Source of the DNA: M3007 sp040397785
GTDB taxonomy: Bacteria > Bacteroidota > Bacteroidia > Chitinophagales > Saprospiraceae
DNA: 64,000 nt
Direction: 5' to 3'
Assembly (NCBI GenBank): GCA_040397785.1
Contig: JBBAVI010000001.1
Span: 1-64,000 of the forward strand
In this document: positions 43,236 to 51,972 of the stretch, in pieces
Position numbering within the stretch: position 1 is the stretch's first letter
Layout of the letters: every line of letters starts with the position of its first letter
The notes under the pieces: model-generated
The model's database searches: none
What the model saw: only the letters and a program-made list of their open reading frames with translations
Told to the model about the DNA's origin: nothing
Program-made: the position numbers and the translations under genes

Positions 43236-44696
43236 ATGACAGAACCAACGAGCACCGCGCCGGAAACGAAGCTGCAACGGATATGGCGTTTGCTGAAATT
43301 GGCGCTGAACGGCGAAGAGCAAGTGTACACCACGGGCAGTATTGATCGGGCCATTATCCTGTTATCAATTCCGATGATCCTGGAAATGGCGATGGAGTCG
43401 CTTTTTGCCGTGGTGGATGCCTTTTTTGTTTCCAAAATTAGTGTAGAAGCCGTTGCTACAGTAGGCCTTACCGAATCGATATTAACGTTAGTTTACTCAA
43501 TTGCCATTGGCCTGAGTTCTGCCGCCACGGCCATGGTGTCGCGCCGCATTGGCGAGGGCAACCCGACTGCTGCGGCAAAAGCAGCAGCCCAAACGATTTT
43601 GATTGCGGGCCTGATTTCGGTGTGTATTGCCCTACCCGGGTTCTTTTTTGCCAAAGAAATTTTGCTGGGCATGTCTGAAAATGCGCAATTGGCCGAATCG
43701 GGCAAGCATTTTACGCAAATTATGCTCACCTGCAATTTGCCCATCCTGTTGTTGTGGATGCTCAATGGCGTTTTTCGCGGCGCGGGCGATGCCAATACTG
43801 CTATGCGGGCCTTGTGGATTGCCAACGGGGTGAATATTTTGCTCGATCCGATGCTGATTTTTGGCTGGGGACCATTCCCGGCCTTAGGAGTAACCGGCGC
43901 CGCAGTGGCAACCACCATTGGCCGCTCTACGGGCGTGGCATATCAATTATGGATGCTGTTGCGCCCGGTTCCGGTGCGTTATGATGCTGCGGGAGAAGTT
44001 GTACAAAGCAATCGGATTCATATTCACTGGAGCTATTTTAAGCCTGATTTAGGCATTATTCGGCGATTATTTGGGCTTGGAGCAGGCGGTGCGGGTCAAT
44101 ATTTGATTGGTTCGGCCAGCTGGATTTTTATGATAAAAATATTGGCGCATATTAGTACTTCGGTAACAGCGGGCTACACGATTGCGATACGAATCATCAT
44201 TTTTACTATTTTGCCTTCCTGGGGCATGGCCAATGCGGCGGCCACCTTGGTAGGACAAAACCTGGGGGCTGGGCATCCTGAACGCGCCGAAAAATCGGCC
44301 TGGCGCGCCGGATTTTTCAACATGATTTTTATGGGCTTGGTTGGCATCGTATACATCACGGCAGCGCCCTTTTTTATCCAGATATTCACGCAGGATCCGG
44401 AAGTAGTGGCGGCTGGTTCGATGGCTTTGCGCACCATTGCCTGTGGCTATATTTTTTATGGTTGCGGGATGGTTTTGGCACAAGCCATCAACGGCGCAGG
44501 CGATACCGTTACGCCAACCCTCATGAATTTTGTGTGTTTTTGGCTGATCGAAATGCCCTTGGCCTGGGTACTGGCCATTTACCTGCATTGGGGACAAATG
44601 GGCGTATATACCAGTATTGTCATTGCCGAATCCATGTTGGCTGTGATGGCCATTGTCGTTTTTCGGCGCGGCAAGTGGAAAACCATCAAAGTATAA
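43236..44696 (+). CDS. MATE family efflux transporter
   Basis: An inner-membrane, sodium- or proton-driven multidrug/cation exporter of 486 residues with 12 helices in two homologous halves. The first half opens ILLSIPMILEMAMESLFAVV with FFVSKISVEAVATVGLTESI, and the second has GMANAAATLVGQNLGAGHPE, the NorM-type TLVGQNLGAG signature. A soluble leader of about 35 residues precedes TM1 (LQRIWRLLKLALNGEEQVYT). It is transcribed divergently from mqnC and looks monocistronic. Substrate is not predictable. Confidence 0.94.
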   Translation: MTEPTSTAPETKLQRIWRLLKLALNGEEQVYTTGSIDRAIILLSIPMILEMAMESLFAVVDAFFVSKISVEAVATVGLTESILTLVYSIAIGLSSAATAMVSRRIGEGNPTAAAKAAAQTILIAGLISVCIALPGFFFAKEILLGMSENAQLAESGKHFTQIMLTCNLPILLLWMLNGVFRGAGDANTAMRALWIANGVNILLDPMLIFGWGPFPALGVTGAAVATTIGRSTGVAYQLWMLLRPVPVRYDAAGEVVQSNRIHIHWSYFKPDLGIIRRLFGLGAGGAGQYLIGSASWIFMIKILAHISTSVTAGYTIAIRIIIFTILPSWGMANAAATLVGQNLGAGHPERAEKSAWRAGFFNMIFMGLVGIVYITAAPFFIQIFTQDPEVVAAGSMALRTIACGYIFYGCGMVLAQAINGAGDTVTPTLMNFVCFWLIEMPLAWVLAIYLHWGQMGVYTSIVIAESMLAVMAIVVFRRGKWKTIKV

Positions 44697-44757
44697 GGAC
44701 TTCCGGCGTTGCGTAGTGCGCATTCAAACAAGTGCTATTTATCCGCCCATGGTTCCC

Positions 44758-44765
44758 TACCTTTG
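44758..44765 (+). promoter_or_regulatory. Candidate -7 element TACCTTTG before lipoprotein-folB pair
   Basis: Exact TAnnTTTG match 23 bp before the ATG of the small lipoprotein gene, with a TTT at 44738-44740 some 17 bp upstream as a possible -33 contact. Confidence 0.5.
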
Positions 44766-44788
44766 TGGTTTCAAAACAGCGTTAAAGG

Positions 44789-45166
44789 ATGAAAAGCAAG
44801 TCATTTTTTAAATTTCAGGTATGGATCATCGCGGCCGTATGTTGTAGCCTGTGCGCCTGCGAAGGTCCGAAGCCCGAAAACCGGTATGACAAAATCGCAA
44901 CCGGTTTTTGCGAATGCACCAGCCAGTTGGTGGCGCTCAACAAAGGCGCCATTGCCCTTGCGGCCGATACGAGTGGCAATGCCGCCCTGGTGTTCAAACA
45001 AATGGAAGCAGAATACAATAATGCCCGTGCGTGTTCGGCGACCATTCTTGCGCAGTATGGCCGACTAAAAAAAGAAGAATTTGCGGAGGTGGAAAAGGCG
45101 ATGCAGGGTAAGTGCCCCGATTTGGCCTTACAAAAAGATCTATTGCGCGAAATGTTGGGTGAATAA
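44789..45166 (+). CDS. Small lipoprotein, unknown function
   Basis: A lipoprotein of 125 residues (FQVWIIAAVCCSLCACEGPK; the lipidated Cys is probably in LCAC). The mature part is helical with cysteines spaced CECTSQLVAL, ACSATILAQY and GKCPDLALQK, four of which could pair as two disulfides. I recognise no family. It starts just after a good promoter element and is followed after 31 bp by folB on the same strand, so the two are probably co-transcribed, though no functional link is obvious. Confidence 0.8.
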   Translation: MKSKSFFKFQVWIIAAVCCSLCACEGPKPENRYDKIATGFCECTSQLVALNKGAIALAADTSGNAALVFKQMEAEYNNARACSATILAQYGRLKKEEFAEVEKAMQGKCPDLALQKDLLREMLGE

Positions 45167-45197
45167 GCGCCCGTTTTATTTTAAAACCTGATCAATT

Positions 45198-45713
45198 ATG
45201 GCAACCATAGCGCTGGAAGGAATGCGATTTTATGCTTTTCATGGAGTGTACGATGCCGAACGCATCCTGGGCGGTACCTACATCGTGGACGTACACATAC
45301 AAGCAGGTGTAGGCAAAGCCGTAGAAACCGACGACCTCGCCAACACCATTAATTATGAAACAGTGTTCCAAATTTGCCGCATGGAAATGGACAAACCGCG
45401 GCAATTGATTGAGCGGGTGCTTTCGGGCATTGTAGAAGGCATCAAATATCAATTTCCCAACATGGACGCCCTGAACGTCCGCATTCGCAAAGTGAACCCG
45501 CCTTTAGGGGGCCGCGTAGCATTTGCGATGGTTGAATCTACCCAGGATTTCAAAACCGATTGTCCGCGTTGCAAAAAAAAGTTTATCCGCTACAATGATG
45601 TCGACTGTTTTGAGCGTTACCCCAACCTGCATCCAGCAACCCGAGAAATGCTAAACAAGCAATATGATAATAAATGCTTGTGCGACAATTGTTTGAAATT
45701 TTACGCCGGGTAA
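45198..45713 (+). CDS. folB: Dihydroneopterin aldolase fused to a Cys-rich (CWC-like) C-terminal domain
   Basis: Residues 1-118 are a complete dihydroneopterin aldolase, which converts dihydroneopterin to hydroxymethyl-dihydropterin in folate synthesis: MATIALEGMRFYAFHGVYDA (the family's substrate-loop motif), TINYETVFQICRMEMDKPRQ, LIERVLSGIVEGI and VRIRKVNPPLGGRVAFAMVE. The usual protein ends there at about 120 residues. Here 50 more residues follow, with CPRCKKKF, VDCFERYP, LHPATREMLNKQYDNKCLCD and NCLKFYAG. This resembles the small cysteine-rich CWC family (CPRC ... CLC..CL) and probably binds zinc. A fusion of the two is unusual. The frame is continuous, so this is not a sequencing artefact visible to me. 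Confidence 0.9.
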   Translation: MATIALEGMRFYAFHGVYDAERILGGTYIVDVHIQAGVGKAVETDDLANTINYETVFQICRMEMDKPRQLIERVLSGIVEGIKYQFPNMDALNVRIRKVNPPLGGRVAFAMVESTQDFKTDCPRCKKKFIRYNDVDCFERYPNLHPATREMLNKQYDNKCLCDNCLKFYAG

Positions 45714-45725
45714 TTTGAACAGGCG

Positions 45726-46718
45726 CTAAGGTCTGGATGGTTCCAGGTACATTTCCTCCGTAAACAAAGGCGTTTCTGTAACGGCTTCAATATCAAGGGT
45801 TACGTCAATATCATCGAGCCAGTTTTTGTTGCGCAGTCCGAAGTAAAAACTGCCTTCCAAAGGAGCATAGCGCCGTTGTACATCGGAACTTACTGCGGGT
45901 TGATAAATAAACGTGTCGTATGCTTTGCCGTTGATAAAATTGGGCAGGTTGGCACCATCTATCAGGGCATATTCGACATCTTCGCCAGAGGTGGGAAGTG
46001 ATAAGTCGATCGCCATGCCCAGTGCGTACACCGCCAAGGCGCTAGTGGGTTCATAGCCGATCATTTTTGCGGCACCCAGTTTCATGGTGGAGGTTAGTTT
46101 TTCGGCGTCTTTTCGGCGCACTTCCTGGGTGGCCTGGCCCACAGAAATGCGGTATGCCCATTGTTTGGTGTGGGGCGGCAGGGCAAACTGGTAAGCATTG
46201 GTAGCGCGTTGGGTACCAAACTTAAAAGCGCCCACGGTGACCTTTCCGCCCAAAGAAACAACTTCCGTTTTTTTACCTGCGGGTACTTGCCTGCGTGCAA
46301 TCTGGTATTGTCCGTTCGTTTTCCAGTCCCAGCCCACACGGGTATCCAATTTGGCGTTTTCGGGCAGGGTTGGGGTGCGTTGGATGGTAAATCGACATAT
46401 TTTCTTGCTCAATCCAGATTCAACCATTCGTAAAATATAGAGGCCGGTTTGGGGTGCTGTAATGGTTTTGTGCAACAAAGTATCCAGTTCATAGCTTCTG
46501 AACAGCATACGATCAGGATATTGCAACAGTTCTACCGATTTTAACTGGCGGCCAGCAATGAGGTGAATCATCAGGTCAATTTGATCGCCTTCGGCAAATG
46601 CGTAGGCAAATTCATGCGTACCATCGATGCGAAAGGTTTGGTCGGCAACCGCAATAGGCTGCGCAAAAGTGACCAAAGGCAAAAATAAAATGCAAAGAAA
46701 GAGGATTGGATGTTTCAT
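45726..46718 (-). CDS. Secreted protein, unknown function
   Basis: An exported protein of 330 residues with signal peptide MKHPILFLCILFLPLVTFAQ. Residues about 20-115 look like an adhesion-type beta-sandwich (FAEGDQIDLMIHLIAGRQLK, YILRMVESGLSKKICRFTIQ), as seen in pre-peptidase/PPC-like domains; the rest has alternating beta and helical segments (TVGAFKFGTQRATNAYQFAL; RRYAPLEGSFYFGLRNKNWL). No catalytic motif or known domain is clear. It is downstream of the T9SS esterase gene on the same strand, 51 bp apart, and its stop nearly meets that of folB. Confidence 0.8.
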   Translation of the reverse strand: MKHPILFLCILFLPLVTFAQPIAVADQTFRIDGTHEFAYAFAEGDQIDLMIHLIAGRQLKSVELLQYPDRMLFRSYELDTLLHKTITAPQTGLYILRMVESGLSKKICRFTIQRTPTLPENAKLDTRVGWDWKTNGQYQIARRQVPAGKKTEVVSLGGKVTVGAFKFGTQRATNAYQFALPPHTKQWAYRISVGQATQEVRRKDAEKLTSTMKLGAAKMIGYEPTSALAVYALGMAIDLSLPTSGEDVEYALIDGANLPNFINGKAYDTFIYQPAVSSDVQRRYAPLEGSFYFGLRNKNWLDDIDVTLDIEAVTETPLFTEEMYLEPSRP

Positions 46719-46769
46719 AGGGTGCAGTGCTTGTTTGCCTGCAAAGATATCGGCTTATGGGGATTTCCC

Positions 46770-48182
46770 CTATTCCTTTACCAACTTCACCGTCCGCCAA
46801 CGCCCGCCATCTGTTCTTAGTTTTACCACATAAAATCCTGCAGGCAAATTTCCGGTATAAACAGCACCGCCGCCCGTGGTATTACTGCGGTTCCAAATTT
46901 TACCATCCGAACCAATAATTTGCACCTGCACCGAACGGTTTTCTTCTATCCCCGAAAACCGAACCCATTTATCGGCTGGATTGGGGAAAATTTGAACTTT
47001 TGCCCCCAAATCTTTGCCGGTTTGGGTAGACGTTGCCGCGCCCTGAAACAACCAGATGTAGGCATCGGCAAATTCCTGGGCCCAAAACCACTCGGAATGT
47101 TGGCCTCCTGGCACCACGGCAAATGATTTTTCATTTTGAGCAAAACCAGCCGTGGTCATCGCATCAGCGACCGCCTGCATGTCTTGTGCAACATAAGCTG
47201 GCTCAGCGCCACCTGCCAAAAAATAAACCCGAGCGTCGCCCTGCTTGGGATGGGTGGCCACATCATTGGCCGAAGCGTTGTCGGCAAACCAAAAAGCCGG
47301 GGAAAAAACGCCCACTTTGGAAAATACTTCCTGATAATCGGCAAAACCATACATCGAAATCAAGCCGCCCATGCTGCTCCCCATGATGCCCGTGGTATTG
47401 CGACCCGGGAGGGTACGAAAATTGACATCAATATAGGGTTTAAGTGTATTTACGATAAAATCGATGTATTCGTCGCCCTGTCCACCGCCGTATTGCGGAT
47501 TTACCCAAGGGGAATATTCATTCAAACGTTCGGCGCCGCCATTATCAATACCCACCACAATGCAACCGTAATCGCCCTGCTGAAACAAGGCGTTGAGGGA
47601 TTCGTCCACTTGCCACTCTGTACCAAAAGCGGTGGTTTTTACATCAAACAGGTTTTGTCCGTCGTGCATATACAACACCGGGTAGGATTTGCTGCTGCTG
47701 TTGTAATCGGGTGGTAAATACAGCCAAATACGCCGATTGCGGTTGAGTTGCGGGATATAAAAGGCATTATCCAGGATCTGGACATTGGCAGCGGCAGTGC
47801 CAGGTGTACCCGTTCCCAGGTCTTCCCAACTCAAAATGGTCAAATTGAGCGTTTGTGCGCCGCCGGTGTAACTGAAAGTACGGTTAGGTAAATAATTACC
47901 CGCCGCATTGCCTTCTACAGTGGGCCAGGAGCCACGGGTAAACTTAAACTCCAGCGCGCCCGGGGCAGGATTGATGGTTATGCTGTATTCGGTGCCGTTT
48001 TTTACCAGTATTTTGGTCGGATCGCCAGCGGCCCAATTGTTAAAATTACCAACCACATGAATACTTGCACCAGCGGGTGTGTTGCCAGGAATGGCCGTAA
48101 CCTTTATGGTAAGTTGCGCAGATGCCTGCAAAAACAAATGGAGCAACAGGCCAATCATCAAGGACAAACGAATATTTTTCAT
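46770..48182 (-). CDS. T9SS-exported esterase with N-terminal CBM-like domain
   Basis: A cell-surface or secreted alpha/beta hydrolase of 470 residues. Order of parts: signal peptide (SLMIGLLLHLFLQASAQ), starch-binding/CBM20-48-like domain (about 22-110: AGASIHVVGNFNNWAAGDPT), esterase-D-like catalytic domain (about 130-385) and a T9SS type A sorting domain (VQIFPNPADKWVRFSGIEEN ... GFYVVKLRTDGGRWRTVKLV). The nucleophile elbow is GIMGSSMGGLISMYGF (Ser in GSSMGG) and the likely catalytic His is in VVPGGQHSEWFW. Relatives include feruloyl and acetyl-xylan esterases and enterochelin esterase (Fes). I start at the ATG at 48182 (MKNIRLSLMIGL), where the signal peptide begins. The substrate is unknown. 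Confidence 0.92.
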   Translation of the reverse strand: MKNIRLSLMIGLLLHLFLQASAQLTIKVTAIPGNTPAGASIHVVGNFNNWAAGDPTKILVKNGTEYSITINPAPGALEFKFTRGSWPTVEGNAAGNYLPNRTFSYTGGAQTLNLTILSWEDLGTGTPGTAAANVQILDNAFYIPQLNRNRRIWLYLPPDYNSSSKSYPVLYMHDGQNLFDVKTTAFGTEWQVDESLNALFQQGDYGCIVVGIDNGGAERLNEYSPWVNPQYGGGQGDEYIDFIVNTLKPYIDVNFRTLPGRNTTGIMGSSMGGLISMYGFADYQEVFSKVGVFSPAFWFADNASANDVATHPKQGDARVYFLAGGAEPAYVAQDMQAVADAMTTAGFAQNEKSFAVVPGGQHSEWFWAQEFADAYIWLFQGAATSTQTGKDLGAKVQIFPNPADKWVRFSGIEENRSVQVQIIGSDGKIWNRSNTTGGGAVYTGNLPAGFYVVKLRTDGGRWRTVKLVKE

Positions 48183-48316
48183 CACACAATCAGGTTTAAA
48201 ATGTGGTAGATGCATTACCCAAATCATAAAAAAATGCTGCAATACAGTTAAGCGCAGTAAATTTCCGAAAAATATTGCAACCCGTACGTATATCGATCTT
48301 ATCAAAAAACTAAATC

Positions 48317-49078
48317 ATGTTTTTCCTCTTTTCCAAACTGTTGGCCATTTTCCTGAAGCCCTTGAATATCATCCTATTTATCGGGATTGCGGCGCTGTTT
48401 ACCCGCGAAAAACAGCGTAAAATGCGGCGTTTTCGCTGGATGCTGCTGGTTTTGGTGCTGTTTAGCAACCAATGGATCATCAATGAGTTGGCCAAAAAAT
48501 GGGAAACGGCGCGGTACAGTCCAGAAGATCTTGAATACCCATACGATATCGGCATTTTGTTGGGCGGCTACTCCAAAGTAAACCGCAATACGCCCAAGGG
48601 GCAGGTGTCTTTTTTCCTTTCGGATCGGCTCACCACCACCTTACAGTTGTATAAAATGGGAAAAATAAAGCGGATTTTATTGAGTGGCGGGGCAGGAAAA
48701 TTGGTGGGGCGCGAGCGTTCGGAAGCGCCGCTGGTACGCGCTTATTTGCTGCAAATTGGCATTCCAGACAGTGCTATTCTGGTGGAAGACCGTTCGCGTA
48801 ACACCCGAGAAAATGCCTTGTTTTCGAAAGAAGTAATCGACCGTGTGCTGCCCGGCGCACGATGTTTAATTATTACCTCAGCCTGGCACATGCGCCGGGC
48901 GCATCCGTGTTTTGAACGGGTTGGCATCGCTTGTGCGCCGTTTGGCACCGATTTTTTATCGGAAAATAGCGACGGCAACCCGTTCAAATGGCTGGAACCC
49001 AGTTGGAGTGCCCTCTTGAAATGGGAATTGCTCCTGAAAGAATGGGTTGGTTATGTAGTTTATCAAATCCGTTATTGA
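48317..49078 (+). CDS. YdcF/ElyC family (DUF218) membrane protein
   Basis: A protein of 253 residues with two N-terminal membrane helices (FLKPLNIILFIGIAALF and FRWMLLVLVLFSNQWII) and a periplasmic DUF218 domain: YPYDIGILLGGYSKVNRNTP, RILLSGGAGKLVGRERSEA, VEDRSRNTRENALFSKEV and CLIITSAWHMRRAHPCFERV. These match the conserved acidic and basic pocket of YdcF/SanA/ElyC proteins, which affect envelope integrity and peptidoglycan or undecaprenyl-phosphate handling. The last 7 bp overlap the end of the convergent GH16 gene, so the two transcripts overlap at their 3' ends. Confidence 0.93.
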   Translation: MFFLFSKLLAIFLKPLNIILFIGIAALFTREKQRKMRRFRWMLLVLVLFSNQWIINELAKKWETARYSPEDLEYPYDIGILLGGYSKVNRNTPKGQVSFFLSDRLTTTLQLYKMGKIKRILLSGGAGKLVGRERSEAPLVRAYLLQIGIPDSAILVEDRSRNTRENALFSKEVIDRVLPGARCLIITSAWHMRRAHPCFERVGIACAPFGTDFLSENSDGNPFKWLEPSWSALLKWELLLKEWVGYVVYQIRY

Positions 49079-50265
49079 AACACCCGCACATAATCCACAA
49101 TCATGCGTTGTGGAAAAGAGGTGGTTGCATCCGGACTACCCGGCCAGATTCCGCCAACGGCTACGTTGAAAATGAAAAACTGCGGAGCATTAAATGGATA
49201 GGCCGAACCATTCAAGGTTGCCGGTGTGATTTCGTAATAAAGCACATCATCTACGTACCAACGAATGCGGTCCTGTTCCCAAATCAGGGAGAAAACATGA
49301 AAGGCATCGATGAAGCGCGCATTTCCAGCAAGGGTGTAGGTGGTACCTGTAAATTTATGGCCCGCTGTATTGTTGCCAAAATGGATGGTACCATTTACCT
49401 GGTTTGGAATGCTGCCGATCAATTCCATGATGTCAATTTCACCACAAGCGGGCCATGAAACCTGATCGATGTTGCTGCCCAGCATCCACAGCGCCGGCCA
49501 GATTCCTTTACCGGTAGGCAGGGCTGCCCGAATATCGATACGGCCAAATTTGAATTCTTTTTTACCCTTGGTTATAATTCGGGACGACGTGTAAGCAGCG
49601 CCGCCCACATTTTCCTGGCGGGCTTCGATGACGAGGTTGCCACTTACCAGCGAAGTATTGTCGGGACGGTAATTTTGCAATTCGTTGTTGCCCCAACCGC
49701 TGGCCCCTGTTTCGAAGGTCCAGGCAGCGGGATTCAGCGCGGTGCCTTCAAATTCGTCGCTCCACACCAAGTTTAAGCCCGGATAGGTAAGTGGTGTTGT
49801 GTATCCGGTGGTCGGAATCACCAATTGATTGCTGTTGTCGTCGTTCAGGATTTTTCCGGTCGCACGCGCACGGGCGATTGTTGCGCCTACCGGATTGAGC
49901 AGCAAAACCTCGAAGGTTTCGTCACTTTCCTTCACCTTATCGCTGATCAACGCGATGGAAATATTTTTTTCGGTTTCTCCGACACTAAAAATAAGTTGAC
50001 CATCGGTTTTGGCAACATAATCCTGACCTGCTACTGCGGTGCCATTGAGGGTCGCATAATCCAAAATGATGTTGGAGGTAGCCGCTTGATTGAGTGTTAC
50101 TTTAAAAACCAGTGCAGCGCCCGACACATCGCCTTCTGCCAGGGTGGCGTCAGCGATGGAAAGGGTGATGCTCGGCTGATTATTGGGCACGGGTTCGTCT
50201 TTTTTGCACGAAAAGGTGCAAAAAGCAAGCGCCAAGAGGAGTGGAAGATTCTTTATGATATTCAT
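49072..50265 (-). CDS. GH16 beta-glucanase lipoprotein with Calx-beta domain
   Basis: An endo-acting beta-1,3(-1,4)-glucanase (laminarinase type) of 397 residues, anchored as a lipoprotein (LALAFCTFSCKK, Cys20). Residues about 32-143 are a Calx-beta domain (TLAEGDVSGAALVFKVTLNQ; KESDETFEVLLLNPVGATIA), uncommon as a PUL enzyme spacer. The GH16 domain runs from LVWSDEFEG to the end. Catalytic block: CGEIDIMELIG, nucleophile Glu276 and acid/base Glu281, in the beta-bulge ExDxxE form of laminarinases. Also present are GWGNNELQNYR and SRIITKGKKEFKFGRIDIRA. The start is the ATG at 50265. It is the last gene of the PUL and its end overlaps the YdcF gene. Confidence 0.95.
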   Translation of the reverse strand: MNIIKNLPLLLALAFCTFSCKKDEPVPNNQPSITLSIADATLAEGDVSGAALVFKVTLNQAATSNIILDYATLNGTAVAGQDYVAKTDGQLIFSVGETEKNISIALISDKVKESDETFEVLLLNPVGATIARARATGKILNDDNSNQLVIPTTGYTTPLTYPGLNLVWSDEFEGTALNPAAWTFETGASGWGNNELQNYRPDNTSLVSGNLVIEARQENVGGAAYTSSRIITKGKKEFKFGRIDIRAALPTGKGIWPALWMLGSNIDQVSWPACGEIDIMELIGSIPNQVNGTIHFGNNTAGHKFTGTTYTLAGNARFIDAFHVFSLIWEQDRIRWYVDDVLYYEITPATLNGSAYPFNAPQFFIFNVAVGGIWPGSPDATTSFPQRMIVDYVRVFQ

Positions 50266-50294
50266 TTGAATGATTTTTGTATGATGAAATACGA

Positions 50295-51131
50295 TCATTT
50301 ATACACTCGAACATAATCTACCAGCATTTGTTGGGGCCAGTGCTGTTCATCCACGCCCTTTTTGCCGCCCCAATTGCCGCCCACCGCCATATTTAAAATG
50401 AGGTGAAAGGCTTTGTCAAAGGGCCACTCCGCATTGGTTTTATGTTCGTTTTTAAACCGATGGTACATCTTATTGTCTACCCAGAAATCGATCCGATCCG
50501 GATACCAATCCAGCGCATACTGGTGAAAATCCTGGGCGTTCTTTCCAAAAAACATACTTCCCGTTTTTTGGGTGCCTTTCATGCCATTAAATGCTTCGGT
50601 ATGCACGGTTCCGTAAATCGTATCCGGGATATACCCAACATATTCCATGATGTCAATTTCGCCATCTGCAGGCCAGCCACCGTGTACATTTTGCGTGGGC
50701 AGCATCCAAATTGCCGACCAGGAGCCCAAGGTGATGGGTAGTTTGGCCCGCACTTCGATGCGTCCATATTGCCAGTCGCCCTTATTTTTGGTGACGAGGC
50801 GTGCCGAGGTGTATGAACTATTCTGCCATTTTTCGCGGCGCGCTTCCACAATAAGGTGTCCATCTTCTACCCGTGCATTTTCTTTTCGCCGCGCGGTGTA
50901 GTACTGTAGTTCGTTGTTTCCCCATCCGCAGCCGGATGGCTGGTTGCAGCCATTTCCTGCGTCGTAACTCCATTTAGTCGAATCAGGCAAGCCCGTGTAA
51001 TTGAATTCGTCGCTCCAAACCAGTTTTTTAGCAGCCTGATCGGGCATCATTTGCATGCTACATTGAACGAAAAGAAGCAGCAGGCCGAAGCCTGCTGCTA
51101 TCCCCAAGTAAGTATAAAAACACGTTCGCAT
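50295..51131 (-). CDS. GH16 beta-glucanase lipoprotein, single domain
   Basis: A second laminarinase-type glucanase of 278 residues. A short lipoprotein signal (AAGFGLLLLFVQCSMQ, Cys24) leads directly into the catalytic domain (LVWSDEFNYTGLPDSTKWSY). The catalytic block is DGEIDIMEYVG (Glu158, Asp160, Glu163). GWGNNELQYYTARRKENAR and SARLVTKNKGDWQYGRIEVR line the cleft, and it ends MLVDYVRVYK like its neighbour. It and the Calx-beta GH16 are paralogs 29 bp apart. The start at 51131 overlaps none of the preceding gene, which stops 2 bp before. The pair could cleave different regions or chain lengths of the same beta-glucan. Confidence 0.95.
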   Translation of the reverse strand: MRTCFYTYLGIAAGFGLLLLFVQCSMQMMPDQAAKKLVWSDEFNYTGLPDSTKWSYDAGNGCNQPSGCGWGNNELQYYTARRKENARVEDGHLIVEARREKWQNSSYTSARLVTKNKGDWQYGRIEVRAKLPITLGSWSAIWMLPTQNVHGGWPADGEIDIMEYVGYIPDTIYGTVHTEAFNGMKGTQKTGSMFFGKNAQDFHQYALDWYPDRIDFWVDNKMYHRFKNEHKTNAEWPFDKAFHLILNMAVGGNWGGKKGVDEQHWPQQMLVDYVRVYK

Positions 51132-51133
51132 GC

Positions 51134-51949
51134 TTAGTTTTTCACAAATGTGAGGTCGAACCAACCGGTTCCGTTCAAAATTTTACTGCGAACAACCAGT
51201 TCATTTTCTTTCAACGAAACAATATCATATACCGGACCAGAGTCCATCACACCCAAAAATGCACCCGCCGGCAATACGATCTGATCGGCGCCAGCACCAC
51301 CCGAGCCTTTGGAAATAAACCAGGTAAGGTCGGTTGGGGCATTAAACGGAACCACGATATAACCATTAAAGGGGTCGACCGTGCCGCCGTTGTTGTTGTA
51401 TTGAAAACGCGAATTATCAAAGTAAAAGCAAAAACGGTCATCATACTGGGCCGCCTGCAAACCATTGACCGGGGATGTGTACCATTCGGATGAACCCGGA
51501 CTGGGACCTACCCGAACAGCGCCTGCCACCGGGGCGAGGGTCCAGCATTTGCCCGGTGCTTCACACTCGCCGGTCAGCAAACCCACTTGCGGATCGCATT
51601 GTGCAGTTGCGTCTTTTGTGATATTCACCACTTTTACGGTTTGGGCCGTACCCGCGCCACCTTGCGCTGCGCTGTACAGGGTAATGGAATAAGTGCCCGC
51701 AGTTGGATAAAAAATGGTATCTAAGGTACGGACAGATTTGGCAGGAATGCCGCCTCCAAAGTCCCATAGACGTTCGAAATAGCCCGTAGAATTGTCTGTC
51801 ACCACCACCCGATTCGAATCACCGCTAACGAAAGAAAGCGAAAACGCCGGTGGCGCTGGCAAAGCAGGCAGGCTGATATCGCCGGGTTCATATGGTGCAC
51901 AGGCAGCAATGAACAGCATCAGCACAAAGAAAAAACTTATTTTTTTCAT
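51134..51949 (-). CDS. PKD-domain surface lipoprotein of the beta-glucan locus
   Basis: A lipoprotein of 271 residues (MKKISFFFVLMLFIAACAPY, Cys17). Residues about 35-110 are a PKD-like beta-sandwich (VVVTDNSTGYFERLWDFGGG, FYPTAGTYSITLYSAAQGG). A C-terminal beta-rich domain follows (CWTLAPVAGAVRVGPSPGS, DDRFCFYFDNSRFQYNNNGG, NELVVRSKILNGTGWFDLTF), seen in surface glycan-binding proteins placed after SusD. It probably holds laminarin-like glucan for the GH16 enzymes; this is inferred from position and fold type. Gaps are 23 bp to SusD and 2 bp to GH16. Confidence 0.88.
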   Translation of the reverse strand: MKKISFFFVLMLFIAACAPYEPGDISLPALPAPPAFSLSFVSGDSNRVVVTDNSTGYFERLWDFGGGIPAKSVRTLDTIFYPTAGTYSITLYSAAQGGAGTAQTVKVVNITKDATAQCDPQVGLLTGECEAPGKCWTLAPVAGAVRVGPSPGSSEWYTSPVNGLQAAQYDDRFCFYFDNSRFQYNNNGGTVDPFNGYIVVPFNAPTDLTWFISKGSGGAGADQIVLPAGAFLGVMDSGPVYDIVSLKENELVVRSKILNGTGWFDLTFVKN

Positions 51950-51972
51950 ACAATTGCTTGATTGTAAATGGT

